A stretch of 64,000 bases of DNA, taken from assembly GCA_029582265.1 (NCBI GenBank), contig CM055816.1, positions 80,098,472-80,162,471 of the forward strand. Reading direction: 5' to 3'. Below, one piece after another: positions 8,750 to 19,852 of the stretch (the first letter of the stretch is position 1; every line of letters begins with the position of its first letter). Below the pieces are notes generated by a model that did no database searches, was not told where the DNA came from, and was given only the letters and a program-made list of their open reading frames with translations. Origin of the DNA: Zoroaster sp. YZ-2022 (taxonomy: Eukaryota; Echinodermata; Asteroidea; Forcipulatida; Zoroasteridae). Made by a program: the position numbers and the translations under genes.

Positions 8750-11624
8750 TCATTTCTTCATATCTCCTATGTCCTCTATACTATCTTCATCAATCTGAAA
8801 TTAAAACAAAAACAAAAAGGAGAAAGGCAAGTAACAGACACAAATTTGTAAACCCAGATTTTTCTGGATATTCCATAAAACTTGACTTCGGCAAGAGAAA
8901 AAGGGATATTTCTTACATTGAATTTTTCAGGGATGAAGCCTAGAAGATCATCTGTGACATCTCCTTGGATGACAACCTCATCCTCGCCAGAGACTGATGC
9001 TCCACAAGAGAACCTAGAGGCAAATGCTTTGGCTGCATCTCGTAAATCTATGTCTGTAAAACATAATAAGTTAAATGTTAGTGCTATAAACTATAAATGT
9101 CAGTGCAAATGCAATTGCAAAACAAATCACTCAATATGAATCTCAACTCTTGATGTGACAATTTGCTTGTTGTTTTACATATAACGTACTTGGTGTAAAG
9201 TTGATGACGGTATCAAAACATATCTTGAAATCTTGATGTCTAAGGTGCTATATTTTTCCTTTTTGTTTTTACCCATCAAATATTATTCCCTAATTTAGCA
9301 TGTCTAGGAACTTATCTAACATTCTAGGTTAATGGATACAAAAGCATGTGCTTCCTGATCAAAATTATAGATGTATTTTCACTATTTGTTTTATTACTGA
9401 CACAAAGTTATGAGTTGAAACTGCATCACAATTTTCCATCTTGGATCCTCACTTGATGCAAGGTTGACAACATGAGTTCATTCAAACAACCAAAATAAAA
9501 ACAAAAAACTTAACGTACATGAGAACAAAATAAACCAACAAATACCAAATACACCCACCCTATTGCTTCTTACCATGTGAGCCTATACCCTTGACTACAG
9601 TCACATATTTTTTCTTCTGTCGTTGCATTCTTGCAATCGTTACTGTCTGTGGTTCAATCTTCTTCTTCACTTTCATAACACCTCTTCCTCCTGAAGCAGG
9701 GATTTTAAAAAGAAAAACATGTGGAAAAACTGACAAATTAACTGTGATTACATGATACAATTAAACTAAAACATTTACTTTGCAGCTTCACATAAATAAA
9801 CCCAATTATCCAACTATATATTCTGGGAAATGAATGGGAATAATGAAGCCACTTATTCCACTAAGGTAATTTTAGTAAATTAGTAATTTTAGCAAAACTG
9901 TTTCTAAAAGCATCCTTACTTTCTATAAATCAAGTTATACATTAAACAACCAACCTGTGAAAGTTTCAGGGTAATCGGTGCACACATTTAGGAGAAAGTT
10001 GGAAACATTCATTTTTCAAAGTTTTCACAACACTTGTCAATACTGTCAGGACGGTATTCATTCCCAAAGTGGACAGTAATGAAGTTAGGGCTAAGTCTTA
10101 AATTCAAACTAAAAATTTTCTTTAAAAGTACCTCCTATTTTCTGCGAAGATTGATACTACCATAAGCATACTTACTTAATTTGATATTTTGGGTACTTTG
10201 GAATTACTAATATTATACCTTACATAACAAATTAATATTTAGTGTAGTGCACTGGATATTGTATGAATTTGTATGAAGAACATATGTACAACGAACATGG
10301 AGTAGCCATCTTGGTTATCCAACACATTATGTCTATGAGAATCAGAGTGAGGCTAATGTGGTAACTCATGTCATAACAATCATTCACAATACAATCAGGG
10401 AACTTGACAATGATGACGGCCATGTGAAAAGGCTCAATCCTGCATGATCTATTGTACTAGAGCTATTATTATTATTGAATCAAAATCAATTATAAACCTC
10501 TCTTTTGTTTCTTCTTCTTTCCGTCTGCACCCTCGCTTTCCTCGTCAATAGCCAGTCTCTCAAAGAGTTCTGGACAGTGATCAGCAAGCCACTTTTTGCA
10601 TTCCTTAAAGGCTGGGTTAAATTCACAGTACTCCACTGGCATGGTACACACTAAAGAAATAAACAAATATTCACATAATCTGGCATAAATAGTATGTACT
10701 TACAGTTCAGTTCATTGGTAGAGAACCAAATCCCACTTGGGTCAATTTTTGTATTTACTCAAAAAATAGATCAAATACATGTACGTTACACTGTAAGGGC
10801 TGACTGTTGGAGATGGGAAGAAATACATTAATGTTTATCTGCACTGTAATCAGATTATAGACATAAAAATAATCACACACGATCATACAGTTGGACAAAC
10901 AGACAAACAGTTACTAGACACACACAGAGTTAACACGGTCATGTCAACAGAAGATGAAAATCATGGGAGACAGGGAAAGATGAAGTGAACACAAATAGAG
11001 AAGGGGGATATAAATGATGTAAGGAGGGAAGAAGAAAAGAGAAAGAGGAAAAACATTGCCAGATGAAACAAGGACCTATGTGAGAGGAAGAGAAAGAGAG
11101 AGTGGGAGAATAAAAGAAAAGTGCAATGTAATAAGACAAGTAAAAAGTAGTCTCGAGATGGAAGCTGAATGTATAACGTAGGGATTAAAATTGATAGCAA
11201 GAAAAACAAATTGAATGTAGACAGAATGATGAGAATGGAGGACATTGTGAGACAGACTGAGATTCCAGTTGGAATTCAAGTGGATCATCAGAGAAACACA
11301 GCCAGAGACAAAATATTGCAATACATAACATGACAGCAAGACAATACAATCATTTGATTTAATACTTGCAAGTAATTTATGGTTTTAACAGTCCAACAGA
11401 AGACAAGAAATAACAATGTAAGTAAATATTACAGGGAGATGTACATGTATCTCAATGAGGCAAGTGATAAAATCAAGTGTTTGGGTAAATTTAATTTGAA
11501 GCATACCTCCACAATATACGACTTTCATTGGATATGAAACATCTTTCTTCTTGCTTGACTTCTTCTCAGCTCGCTCTAACTGAACATCTTTATTCACATG
11601 GTCAATGACCTCTGCTGTTGCCAT
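8750..11624 (-). CDS. DENR: Density-regulated protein DENR, five coding exons
   Basis: Coding exons on the minus strand are 11624-11507, 10650-10498, 9690-9574, 9053-8917 and 8794-8750. All have GT/AG borders and join in phase to 570 nt (189 residues; human DENR is 198). Residues 37-57 hold the zinc-site cysteines of the family (YCG, VCT, EYCEF, KEC). A lysine-rich linker ([11 protein letters not shown]) precedes a SUI1/eIF1-like domain from about residue 104 ([37 protein letters not shown]) to the acidic tail [13 protein letters not shown]. In other animals DENR pairs with MCTS1 on the 40S subunit to recycle tRNA and allow re-initiation after short upstream frames. The start has a good context (ttaccATGG). 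PEKFN replaces the family's usual EKWPEV, a two-residue shortening. No frameshift is present. Introns hold no other gene, and the first (10651-11506) is purine-rich around 10950-11120. Confidence 0.95.
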
Positions 11625-11969
11625 GGTAACAACTTAAAATTCTGACAGACTGCAGTTAAAAGGAAATTATAGAAGCATAAATACACAAAAGCTTAAAAAA
11701 CTTAATATAATAAATAAACTATTGGTATAAATGTTGAAAAAAGTTCACATACATGTAAAAGTCACATAAAAGTTACTAGGTATAAAGTTGACGAAAGTAT
11801 CAAAAATCCCTTCATTTTAGTGAAATTAGTGAAGTAATTTTAAGAATTAATTTCAATAGAAATTCAATATTGAAATGAGTATTTAAGCAATCTGAATGCA
11901 TTTTTTGTGAATTCAACATAATATTATTAACAAATTTCCTGTTTTCTCAAAGTTGATAGCACTTCAAAC
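11625..11969. other. Upstream flank of DENR
   Basis: On the minus strand a weak acceptor-like site (ttttaactgcag) lies about 25 bases before the DENR start codon, so a non-coding first exon further upstream is possible. No TATA box or CpG-rich promoter is recognisable. Otherwise AT-rich without features. Confidence 0.3.
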
Positions 11970-12356
11970 CAGGGCTGTGCGTTTTCGGATATTTTTGGAA
12001 CCGGATACCCGAAATCAGGAAACTTTGGATACCCGGACACCCGTTTTCATTTTTGTTGTTGAAAACATGCCTCCGGTGGTGCACAAATACATGTACTGTA
12101 AATGGTAACAAAATTGACCTTAATAATACAGAGGATACTTAAATTGATCTTTTCTTTATTGGAGTGCAATCTCTTGAATTTAAAGATAATTGTCTGTAAA
12201 AGTGTAAACATTACATTGTTCAAGAGTCACAGATTTCTGTTCGCACCGCTCAAATGTTAAGTCCGAATTTTTAAAAGTCGTTTACAGGTAATTGGAACCA
12301 AAAAATGGAACTGGGTAATGACTGTTTCGGATACCCGGATGCCCGGCACAGCCCTA
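11970..12356. mobile_element. hAT-type MITE, 387 bp
   Basis: Ends are CAGGGCTGTGC and GCACAGCCCTA, inverted with one terminal mismatch. The 8-bp direct repeat CTTCAAAC flanks it at 11962-11969 and 12357-12364. The interior includes paired ggatacccg words. The 8-bp duplication and CAGGG start are typical of hAT elements. A 417-bp relative in reverse orientation is at 17326-17742. The right end and target (cccggcacagccctacttcaaac) are duplicated once more at 12370-12392. Confidence 0.85.
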
Positions 12357-12530
12357 CTTCAAACAAAATCATACCCGGCACAGCCCTACTTCAAACAAAA
12401 TCATTTTTCAGGATGATTTGATACTTTTCACTGTGTATATTAAGAAAGCTTTCTAGTGGTAATTTTCATTTCAACTATTTGTTAAATAATACTAAAAGAA
12501 GTTAACAGCGCAGTTCCTGCAGTGTTTTAC

Positions 12531-12550
12531 ATATAACGTTAACGTTATAT
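12531..12550. repeat. Perfect 20-bp palindrome
   Basis: The half site ATATAACGTT at 12531-12540 is followed immediately by its exact reverse complement. It may be chance in AT-rich DNA. No role is inferred. Confidence 0.5.
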
Positions 12551-12686
12551 TCACCACAGATTATAATGGAACATTTTCTCCAGAACCGTCTGGTTGATAC
12601 CGAGCGGCAAAAAAATACCCCTCCTTTTTTAAATTATAATTTTCACAATCAAATACTACCCAATATGCCAAAACAGTTAGTCAGGA

Positions 12687-13936
12687 CGGTCATAAGACAA
12701 CTCGACCCATGTGACAACTCGACAAGGACAACTCGACCCACGAGACAACTTGACCTTGTGACAACTCGACCCACAAGACAACTCGACCCTTTATGTGACA
12801 ACTTGACCCTTGTGACAACTCCACCCCTTTTTTGCGGGAAGGATTGAGTGTAGCAGGGGATTAGGGAAAATATAATATTAAATAAAAAGAAGTCGAGTTG
12901 TCTCGTGGGTCGAGTTGTCACATGGGTCGAGTTGTCTTAACCCCAAAAGACAACTCGACCCGTGTGACAACTCGACACAGACAACTCGACCCACGAGACA
13001 ACTCGACCCTTGTGACAACTCGACCCACGAGACAACTCGACCCTTGTGACAACTCGACCCATGAGACAACTCGACCTTGTGACAACTCGATCCTTTATGT
13101 GACAACTCGACCCTTTTTATGACACAATTATATTCACTTTTCAAGGAATTTGTTTTCCTTTCTATAACCCTAACCACACCAAATCCTGCAAAATCCTCCA
13201 AGGGGCACTTTTTGGTAAACAGTCAGCACTGTTGGAAACTGGTACTTTCACCTCTTCAAATGGGACAAAATTACTACCTGGCAAGAAGTACAGGCCATAA
13301 GTGCTGAATATGAAAGATCAACGAAAATGCATGGTGCATTTTGAAGATAAGTTCACTGATGGATTTTGGAGGATTCAGGAAGGTTCTTAGCCAGAATACC
13401 TAGGGGGTTAGGGATAATGAAATCAACGATGTTATTGGTAAAACACGTTTTGTAAAAATTTTTCAAATAATTTTAAATCTATAATTTTATATCTCACATT
13501 CGTCCACATACAGGGGAGAGAGAGAAAAGCCAGCACCGACAATGGGCATGAACACGTGTTAAAAATGTGTAGGGCCTAATTATATACCTATTGTCGTTGA
13601 TTTTATAGCCCTTTTATGGTTTATTATTTGAATGGCATTCAATAAAATATAATATTTAACTAATTTTATACATTTGGAAACTTCACGTCCAAAAAACTAA
13701 TTTCGCAAGCGCATGTATTACGGGGGGAAATGACTGAATTTGTGCTAGAACTTCAGCCATTCTTGGTGCTAGAATAAGCCTAGTGATCAATCTTTGTTCA
13801 AGGGAAAACGATGATCCACTTCTAAGCAATGATAAATTGGGTCGAGTTGTCCGTGTCGACTTGTCACGTAGGTCGACTTGTCACGTAGGTCGAGTTGACT
13901 CGTGGGTCGAGTTGTCACAAGGTCGAGTTGTCTTAA
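12687..13936. mobile_element. Foldback cluster with GACAACTCGACCC minisatellite arms
   Basis: The core gacaactcgaccc repeats every 16-18 bases, forward at 12690-12835 and 12950-13115, and reversed (gggtcgagttgtc) at 12895-12945 and 13835-13936. The simplest reading is two adjacent foldbacks, 12687-12941 and 12946-13934, each starting AAGACAACTCG and ending CGAGTTGTCTT. The second encloses ordinary sequence and a MITE. This is the arrangement known from TU and FB foldback elements. Open frames across the repeats are artefacts of the period. Confidence 0.72.
13168..13413. mobile_element. MITE with CCCTAACC ends, ATAA flanks
   Basis: Begins CCCTAACCACACC, ends GGGGGTTAGGG, with ATAA at 13164-13167 and 13414-13417. 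Same family as 7594-8013 but shorter. It lies within the arms of the larger foldback at 12946-13934. Confidence 0.7.
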
Positions 13937-15055
13937 CCCTGTCAGAACCCATCCAGTCATAATGACCAAGCAAGCGGTTACAACATATCACTCATCCTGA
14001 CACTAGTCATAGTGCATACGAAGTGCAGCATTTTGTCTGCATGTTGTAACCCGAGCCGAGGGCGAAGCTCAAGCTGTGTAACTTACTGTACTACTAGTTT
14101 TTATAGCTCCATGGTTAGACATTGTTACTGTAGTCTACAGTTTCATGAAAATTTGAAGTTGCTTCAATGCTTTTAAATGTCATATCACTGGATAGAACAA
14201 CAAATTAGAAAGAAAATGAGGGGTCAATGGTCATGATAGGTTAACCCTATGCAAAGTTACGAATTTTTGTTGATTTAAATATTTGGTAATTTTTAAGATC
14301 CAGTTTCATTTGAAAAGTTGTGACCGAATTTGCCTGCAATGTATCCTTGTAGTACTAACAAAGTCTATTTTGCGCAAGTTGCACTGTTTTTGTGCCAACG
14401 TTACAGTTGGCATGGACTGATCAATTAAGATAACCACGATGTGTAGTATCCATTTATCGACACTAGAAGTGACTACATCCGTAGACTACCCTTTATATTA
14501 GAATTTTACCATGAAAGTTCGGCGGGTCACAACTTCGACAGAAAAAAAGGATATGAAAAATAGCGCCACCATCGGCGGTTTGCGTGAATCTGCCTACTAG
14601 ACCATAGATAGAGCAACATCTGACATGTTCAATCTGACAGTAAATTAGTAGTAAGCTCTTACTTGGATTCATGGATACTTACTTCAATTAAAACAACAAT
14701 TACACACATTATGTTAACTTTAGACTCACTATAATTGGCAATACTGGTCTTTGCGGGCATGAAAAGACACTCCAGCGAGTGTCACACATTCATCCTTACT
14801 CAACGCAAACACACGTGAATAGTCAGCGTGTAAATGTTTTCTATTCGCGAATAGAAATGTTCTTCGGTCGGGCGGTCATATCGTCAGCATCAACTTAAAG
14901 GAACAGACGCAGGATTGTAGTTTTGAAATTCAATCAAGGTTGTTCCTTCCTCCATGGTGAAGGGTAGCACTCAACAAACCTAAAATGAAAATAATGAGTG
15001 TTTACAGGAGTGAATCCAAAGGGAATTAGACGGAGCTGAATTATGATGTAGTGAC
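13937..15055. other. No recognisable feature
   Basis: Unique-looking AT-rich sequence. I see no splice-bounded open frame, RNA gene or repeat. A short G+C-richer part near 14560-14600 is not enough to call a promoter. Confidence 0.5.
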
Positions 15056-15059
15056 AATA

Positions 15060-15400
15060 TCAAACAGTTTAATCTGGAATCACCTGTAAGAGAACGTTGT
15101 TCAAGCTAAATGTAAATCAGTAGACTCCTTCAAATCCCTCCTCAGACGCAGCCCTCTCTCATACACCTTAGCACGTGCCCCTCTCTCTCTTCCATTGCGT
15201 TTATGCCATTTTTTGTTACTTGTACTGATACAGATACAGATACAGCTGCTACAATTTCCCTGGAGTTGTGTAAATATTTGTCATCACTCTGAGATTGGAG
15301 ATCTGATGGTGATCTAATTGGGATCCCTGATACAGACCTCCTCCCCACCCACTATACAAAACAATAGAATATGGTTTAATTTTAATAATTATTATTTTAT
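15060..15400 (+). pseudogene. 3' scrap of a LINE reverse transcriptase ORF
   Basis: One frame on the plus strand reads LWNHL, then after stops NVVQAKCKSVDSFKSLLRRSP. This resembles the C-terminal LWNSLP...SVDSFKSLLK motif of non-LTR retrotransposon ORF2. A short gatacagatacag repeat and an aataattattatttt tail follow. It is truncated and broken. Confidence 0.45.
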
Positions 15401-16448
15401 GTATGTAATTTACTCACAAATTTAAAAAAGATAACATATATTGTCCAAAATCAAATGGTCTGTATATTTTTTAATAAGGTGATGGCAAATGAGAATGAAA
15501 GCAAAAGTGGGGTGAACTACTGTCATGTTGGTGATATTTCACCATTGTTGCTGTTGAATTAACCTGTACTACGTACCTGCAGTCATACAAGTACGTTTCA
15601 CTTCCCAGCTACATTTTAGATTTGTATTTTTTACCAATAGTATTTTAAAAAAGACTATTTTATGTATTTTCTGTCTGTTTAATAGATTCAATTACAATCT
15701 GTACTAGACTTTACACCTTTTAACAAAATCATAGAGTGCGACTTTAAAATGTCGATATTCACAATGGGAAAGTAATTCGCATTTAGTCACACCACACCGT
15801 AGGCCTACCGATACAGCGTGCGATACCGAGTGATATGATTCGATTACTAAGTTAATTTTTTGCCGAATGATCACTTTTAAATTCCAACTGAATAATCATG
15901 GGAATGCTTTTTACAAAAATCAGGGAAATAGCACTTAACTCGATAATTATCGATTGTAATGATACATATTCAATATCATGTCAACCCTAAGGTTAATGTT
16001 TGTCAAAGGTTATGTCAACAAGTTTATACAGAATTCGAACAATTTCGATATTTGTATTTATCGATCTTTGATCTCGGGTCGAGTGTTTCCAAACGAAATT
16101 CAATCTTGCATCTGACGTACTTAATGAATAAACAACAGTTTATCAATAGGAACCCGACTGTTTTTCAAGGCTAAACAAATAAGTTCAAAAAAGTGCCCGC
16201 GATGAAGTTGTCTGGTGAAGAATGTTAGTGTTACATTCATTTCCTTCCAGTTCCAGTATTTTGGTGAGTCGTGTAAAATTTACTGTTTTTAGAATTTGTT
16301 TTCTAAAAGATGTTTTAGTTGGGAGAAAACTTGATGGCAGATCATGCTCAAATTAAACTCACAGAAATTAAACGTGTTTGCTCATCCGTCATGTCATCAT
16401 GTCCGTGTCGTTGATGGTGTGCACGAAACCACCAGCTGTTTCGTCGAC
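15401..16448. other. No recognisable feature
   Basis: AT-rich sequence with several TATCGAT-like words around 15830-16060. No gene, RNA or clear repeat is supported. Confidence 0.45.
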
Positions 16449-17907
16449 GTATCCTCAATTTACCCTAAATGACGCACCTAAGGTTATATAATCAACTGGA
16501 CAGTAACTTACAAATTAAATTAGCAGTTCAGTTTGTTTCAGTGAAGGATTCTCTTGTAAAATGCTGAATTTCAATGCATGATCATATGCGTGGACATCTT
16601 GAGCCCCGTTTTTTGAGACGCACAGAATTGTGCCTTTTTTTTTGTGGTCATCAAAAAATTGATGTTGGTATAATGACTCGCCCCCAAACTGTTGTTAAAG
16701 TTGATAGGGCATAGAAAATGTACCAAAGAAGAAAAACAGTTGAATCATGTTTCATCCTATTCCTTCCAGATCAGGCAGATGGTTGTAAAATTGTTTTTAA
16801 TCTTGAAAATAAAAATATTGTTTTAGATTTTTTAAATAAAATGGTATAATTTAATTAAGCTCTTAAAACTTTTAATAAATATTCTTGAAAGACCAATAAA
16901 ATGGAAGATGGAAGATGGTTAAAATTTTGAAATGTGTAAAAATTACGTTAACATTTTGTCAAATAAAAGATTTCTTTTCATAACCATGATATTAATGATT
17001 CATTTTCTCAATAATTTTCCACAACCGACGAAATAGACACCAACAAATTAAGTAGTCTTAATTCGCTTCTTCTATAAGGAATGTGTCCATTTTCAGGATC
17101 AGTATTTCTTTAAAAAAAAAAATTTGCAAATGCAAAGCATTCATATCTTTTGGTTTCCACTGACAACAGCTTGTTGACGGCATAGAACAATAAAATCACA
17201 GATGTTTGTGAAAAGAATTTGAGGTCATGTAAATCCCTTACTATTTGTATCTAGTAAAATCAGTGGTTAAACAACTTTTTCTACTTTCACAAGCACTAAC
17301 TTTCCAGTAAATCATGCAATTTTACTAGGGCTGTGCCGGGTATCCGGGTATCAGGATACCCGACCGAAACAGTCATTACCCGGTTCCATTTTTCGGTTCC
17401 AATTACATGTACCCGTAAACGACTTTTTAAAATTCGGACTGAACATTTGAGCGGTGCGAACAGAAATCTGTGACTCTTGAACAATGTAATGTTTACACTT
17501 TTACAGACAATTATCTTTAAATTCAAGAGATTGCACTCCAATAAAGAAAAGATCGATTTAAGTATGGTAATTGGTATCCTCTGTATTATAAAAGTCAATT
17601 TTGTCACCACTTTTGGTACATGTATTTGCCCACCCACGGAGGCATGTTTTCAACAAAATGAAAATATAGGTATCCGGGTATCCAAAAGTTTCCTGATTTG
17701 GAGTATCCGGGTTAAACCAAATATATCCAGCGCACAATCCTAAATTTCACTCATCTTTTTTTTTTATAACAAAGCACGACTTAAACAAGTTTATGCAACC
17801 AATGTCGCCATAGTTTTGTAAGTTTTCAGCGAGAAATGCTAAGCCAAAAGTTAAGTCGTCATTTCACGAGTCTGCAGTGCGAATTACGTACATTACGTGC
17901 ATGGACT
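16449..17907 (-). mobile_element. Inverted partial copy of the 375-1842 foldback interior
   Basis: Read in reverse complement, this matches about 566-1590 in order, for example gtgcgtcatttagggtaaattgagg and ttcacgagt. It lacks most of the outer inverted-repeat arms. It is interrupted by the hAT-type MITE at 17326-17742. Confidence 0.82.
17326..17742 (-). mobile_element. hAT-type MITE, 417 bp, second copy
   Basis: Ends TAGGGCTGTGCC and GCGCACAATCCTA are inverted. The flanking 8-mers AATTTTAC (17318-17325) and AATTTCAC (17743-17750) differ by one base, and the uninterrupted homologue near 710 reads AATTTCAC-like in reverse complement, which supports an insertion. Same family as 11970-12356 in opposite orientation. 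Confidence 0.83.
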
Positions 17908-17982
17908 ATGCGTACATGCGTATACATGTACATACTTTAGTTTAAGCACAAACCAAGTGGAATGACAGCAAATAAAGCGGAA

Positions 17983-18471
17983 AGAATGTCGTATCCGACC
18001 GCCACTTTTTAAGGGGTTTTGGGGGAAAGAATTATCGTATCCGACTGCCACTTTTTAAGGGGTTTTTGGAATTTTGTTGCAACCACTAACCAGTTAAAAA
18101 ATGATTCTATCGATTTTTGGGGGTACAGAAAGCGAAAACGTTCTTTAAAATCCACTTTTATGATGGTTTTCGGACTTTATTTCCCTAAAAAAAAATCCTC
18201 TTCAGAAAATAGAAGGATCCTATTATATTTGCTACTGCACATGTACAATGACTGTGTAGGTCACTAATGGGAGAGTTGACAAGATCGGACTGACATGACT
18301 GAGGAAGTCATCGTATACCAAAAATGCCAGATTTTTCATGAAATAAATATCCTGGAATAATTTGAAGTATATGTCCATCATCATCCATATGTTCTCCATC
18401 TTACTGGGTAGGTAAGATTACATTATTGGTTATATTGAATGAGAAAAAGTGGCGGTCGGATACGACATTCT
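17983..18471. mobile_element. MITE with AGAATGTCGTATCCGACC ends
   Basis: The left end agaatgtcgtatccgacc is mirrored by ggtcggatacgacattct on the right. The left terminal segment is duplicated in tandem (17983 and about 18028). A 420-bp relative in opposite orientation is at 62850-63269. No target duplication is clear, so the superfamily is unknown. The 82-codon open frame inside is not conserved in the second copy. Confidence 0.72.
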
Positions 18472-18652
18472 ACCTGTTGTTGTGCGCAAGATCCATGCCC
18501 AAAACTGGTTATGATGTTTATTGTGTGATATTCAGTTGTTCTCTTTATTATGCTTGAAAAAACAAATTTCTTTTTTCCAGGAATATCTGAATAAAATTAT
18601 AAAAATGTTGTTTTATTTAAATGTATTTTTGTTGCTTTGGATTAATTTATAG

Positions 18653-18763
18653 ATGTGATTGCTGATGCAAAATGGAAGGAATTTCCTTCTCTACACCAAC
18701 AGTTGGTCATAATCAGAGGGATTTTACATCAACTAAGTAAAGATCTGTCTAATCTAACGGCAG
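18653..18763 (+). CDS. Coding exon of an unrecognised gene (exon A)
   Basis: Acceptor ttaatttatag precedes the exon and donor gtaaat follows. The 111 bases are open in one frame, phase 1 at both ends, and read like real protein: DAKWKEFPSLHQQLVIIRG and LHQLSKDLSNLTA. It joins in phase with exon B at 19565-19852. I do not recognise the family. A helical segment is plausible from the composition. A start codon or upstream exon could not be located. Confidence 0.55.
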
Positions 18764-18932
18764 GTAAATGTTTCATATGCTTCTCTAATGTCTAGAAAGA
18801 AATGTGAAAGAGGTACATAAGTCGTCGAACTGATTGTACTGTACAGCAGAGATAACTCTGCCTACAGCTGGGCGTCTCCTCTTTGTTTAACTTTCTGCAA
18901 TTAGAATCCTAATAAGTTAAATTGACCTTTAA

Positions 18933-19303
18933 CCCTCCTACTGATAGACCATTTGAAACCATTCAAAATTTCCACTTACCAAAATGCCCATTGGTTTTGT
19001 ACACACATGGTGATACCATTTGAACAGTGTTGGTAACATAGCTTTTACTACCATTCAAATCACCATTCAAATGCATACAGGGTCTATTGATTCACCACTT
19101 AAGTATCCAAACAGGGTTTTTGTAGCTGTACTACTACCATTTGGAAAAGATCCAAACAAGGTTTTGTATTAAGCTGACCTACCATTCAAAACTATTTGGG
19201 AAAATCAATACTATTGCAGTTATTTCACCATTCAAAACCACAAAAGCGAATGGTTTCAAATGGTGCATCAACTTGTATGAAAAAGGTACCAGAAGTAGGA
19301 GGG
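18933..19303. mobile_element. TTAA-flanked MITE filled with CCATTCAAA words
   Basis: Begins CCCTCCTACTGATAG, ends AGTAGGAGGG, with TTAA at 18929-18932 and 19304-19307. The interior holds ccattcaaa or ccatttgaa about ten times. It lies in the intron between exons A and B. Its architecture parallels 4193-4500, which has a different internal word. Confidence 0.72.
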
Positions 19304-19564
19304 TTAATGTTTCTTGTCAGCCAGCCCCTGGATAGATGCAAAACCTTCACTGTCCTGTGCTTCTACAATTTAGTTATCTTCATATCAGCATTCTTCAGCC
19401 TGTAGCAGCATTGATTGAATGAAAACTACAACACTATAGAAGTCTGTTTAATTCATTGAAATAGAATCAAATAACCAAAAGTTATCTCTCTGGTTGAGAT
19501 TTGGGTCTTGGAATTTATACAAACAATTTTGATTAAAACCTTTTGTTTTACCTTCTGCATGTAG

Positions 19565-19852
19565 GTAACACATACAGTAGCTATATGGCCCATACACACG
19601 ATCTCGCCAAAAGCAACAACTTCTCCGGGCTCTGCCCATATACATGTATCTTCCTTCTCACACCCTCCTGCTGCCTGTCAATCATTCCACTGGGCACTGC
19701 CCACAACTATACACAGATCTTCTCCACCCACAGTAAAGACTCCCTGAAGAGCTCCCCAGTGTTGGAGATCGGAAAAACTTCACCGCAAATTAAACCGTGT
19801 ACTAGGCTGGAAATCCCATCAAGAATATGGTTCCTCACCACCTCGGGCACAT
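19565..19852 (+). CDS. Coding exon of an unrecognised gene (exon B)
   Basis: Acceptor taccttctgcatgtag and donor gtaagc bound a 288-base exon that is open throughout in the frame continued from exon A (phase 1 at both ends), giving NTYSSYMAHTHDLAKSNNFSG and then a cysteine- and proline-containing stretch. About 132 residues are joined over the two exons. No domain is recognised. The next exon was not found, and the following intron is occupied by the 20020-23480 insertion, which may have separated or ended the gene. Confidence 0.5.

Noticed and set aside
12566..13201. Repetitive ORFs rich in Arg, Gln, Leu, Asp on plus or Val, Glu, Leu, Ser on minus
   Set aside because: They are translations of the GACAACTCGACCC minisatellite and not conserved coding sequence.
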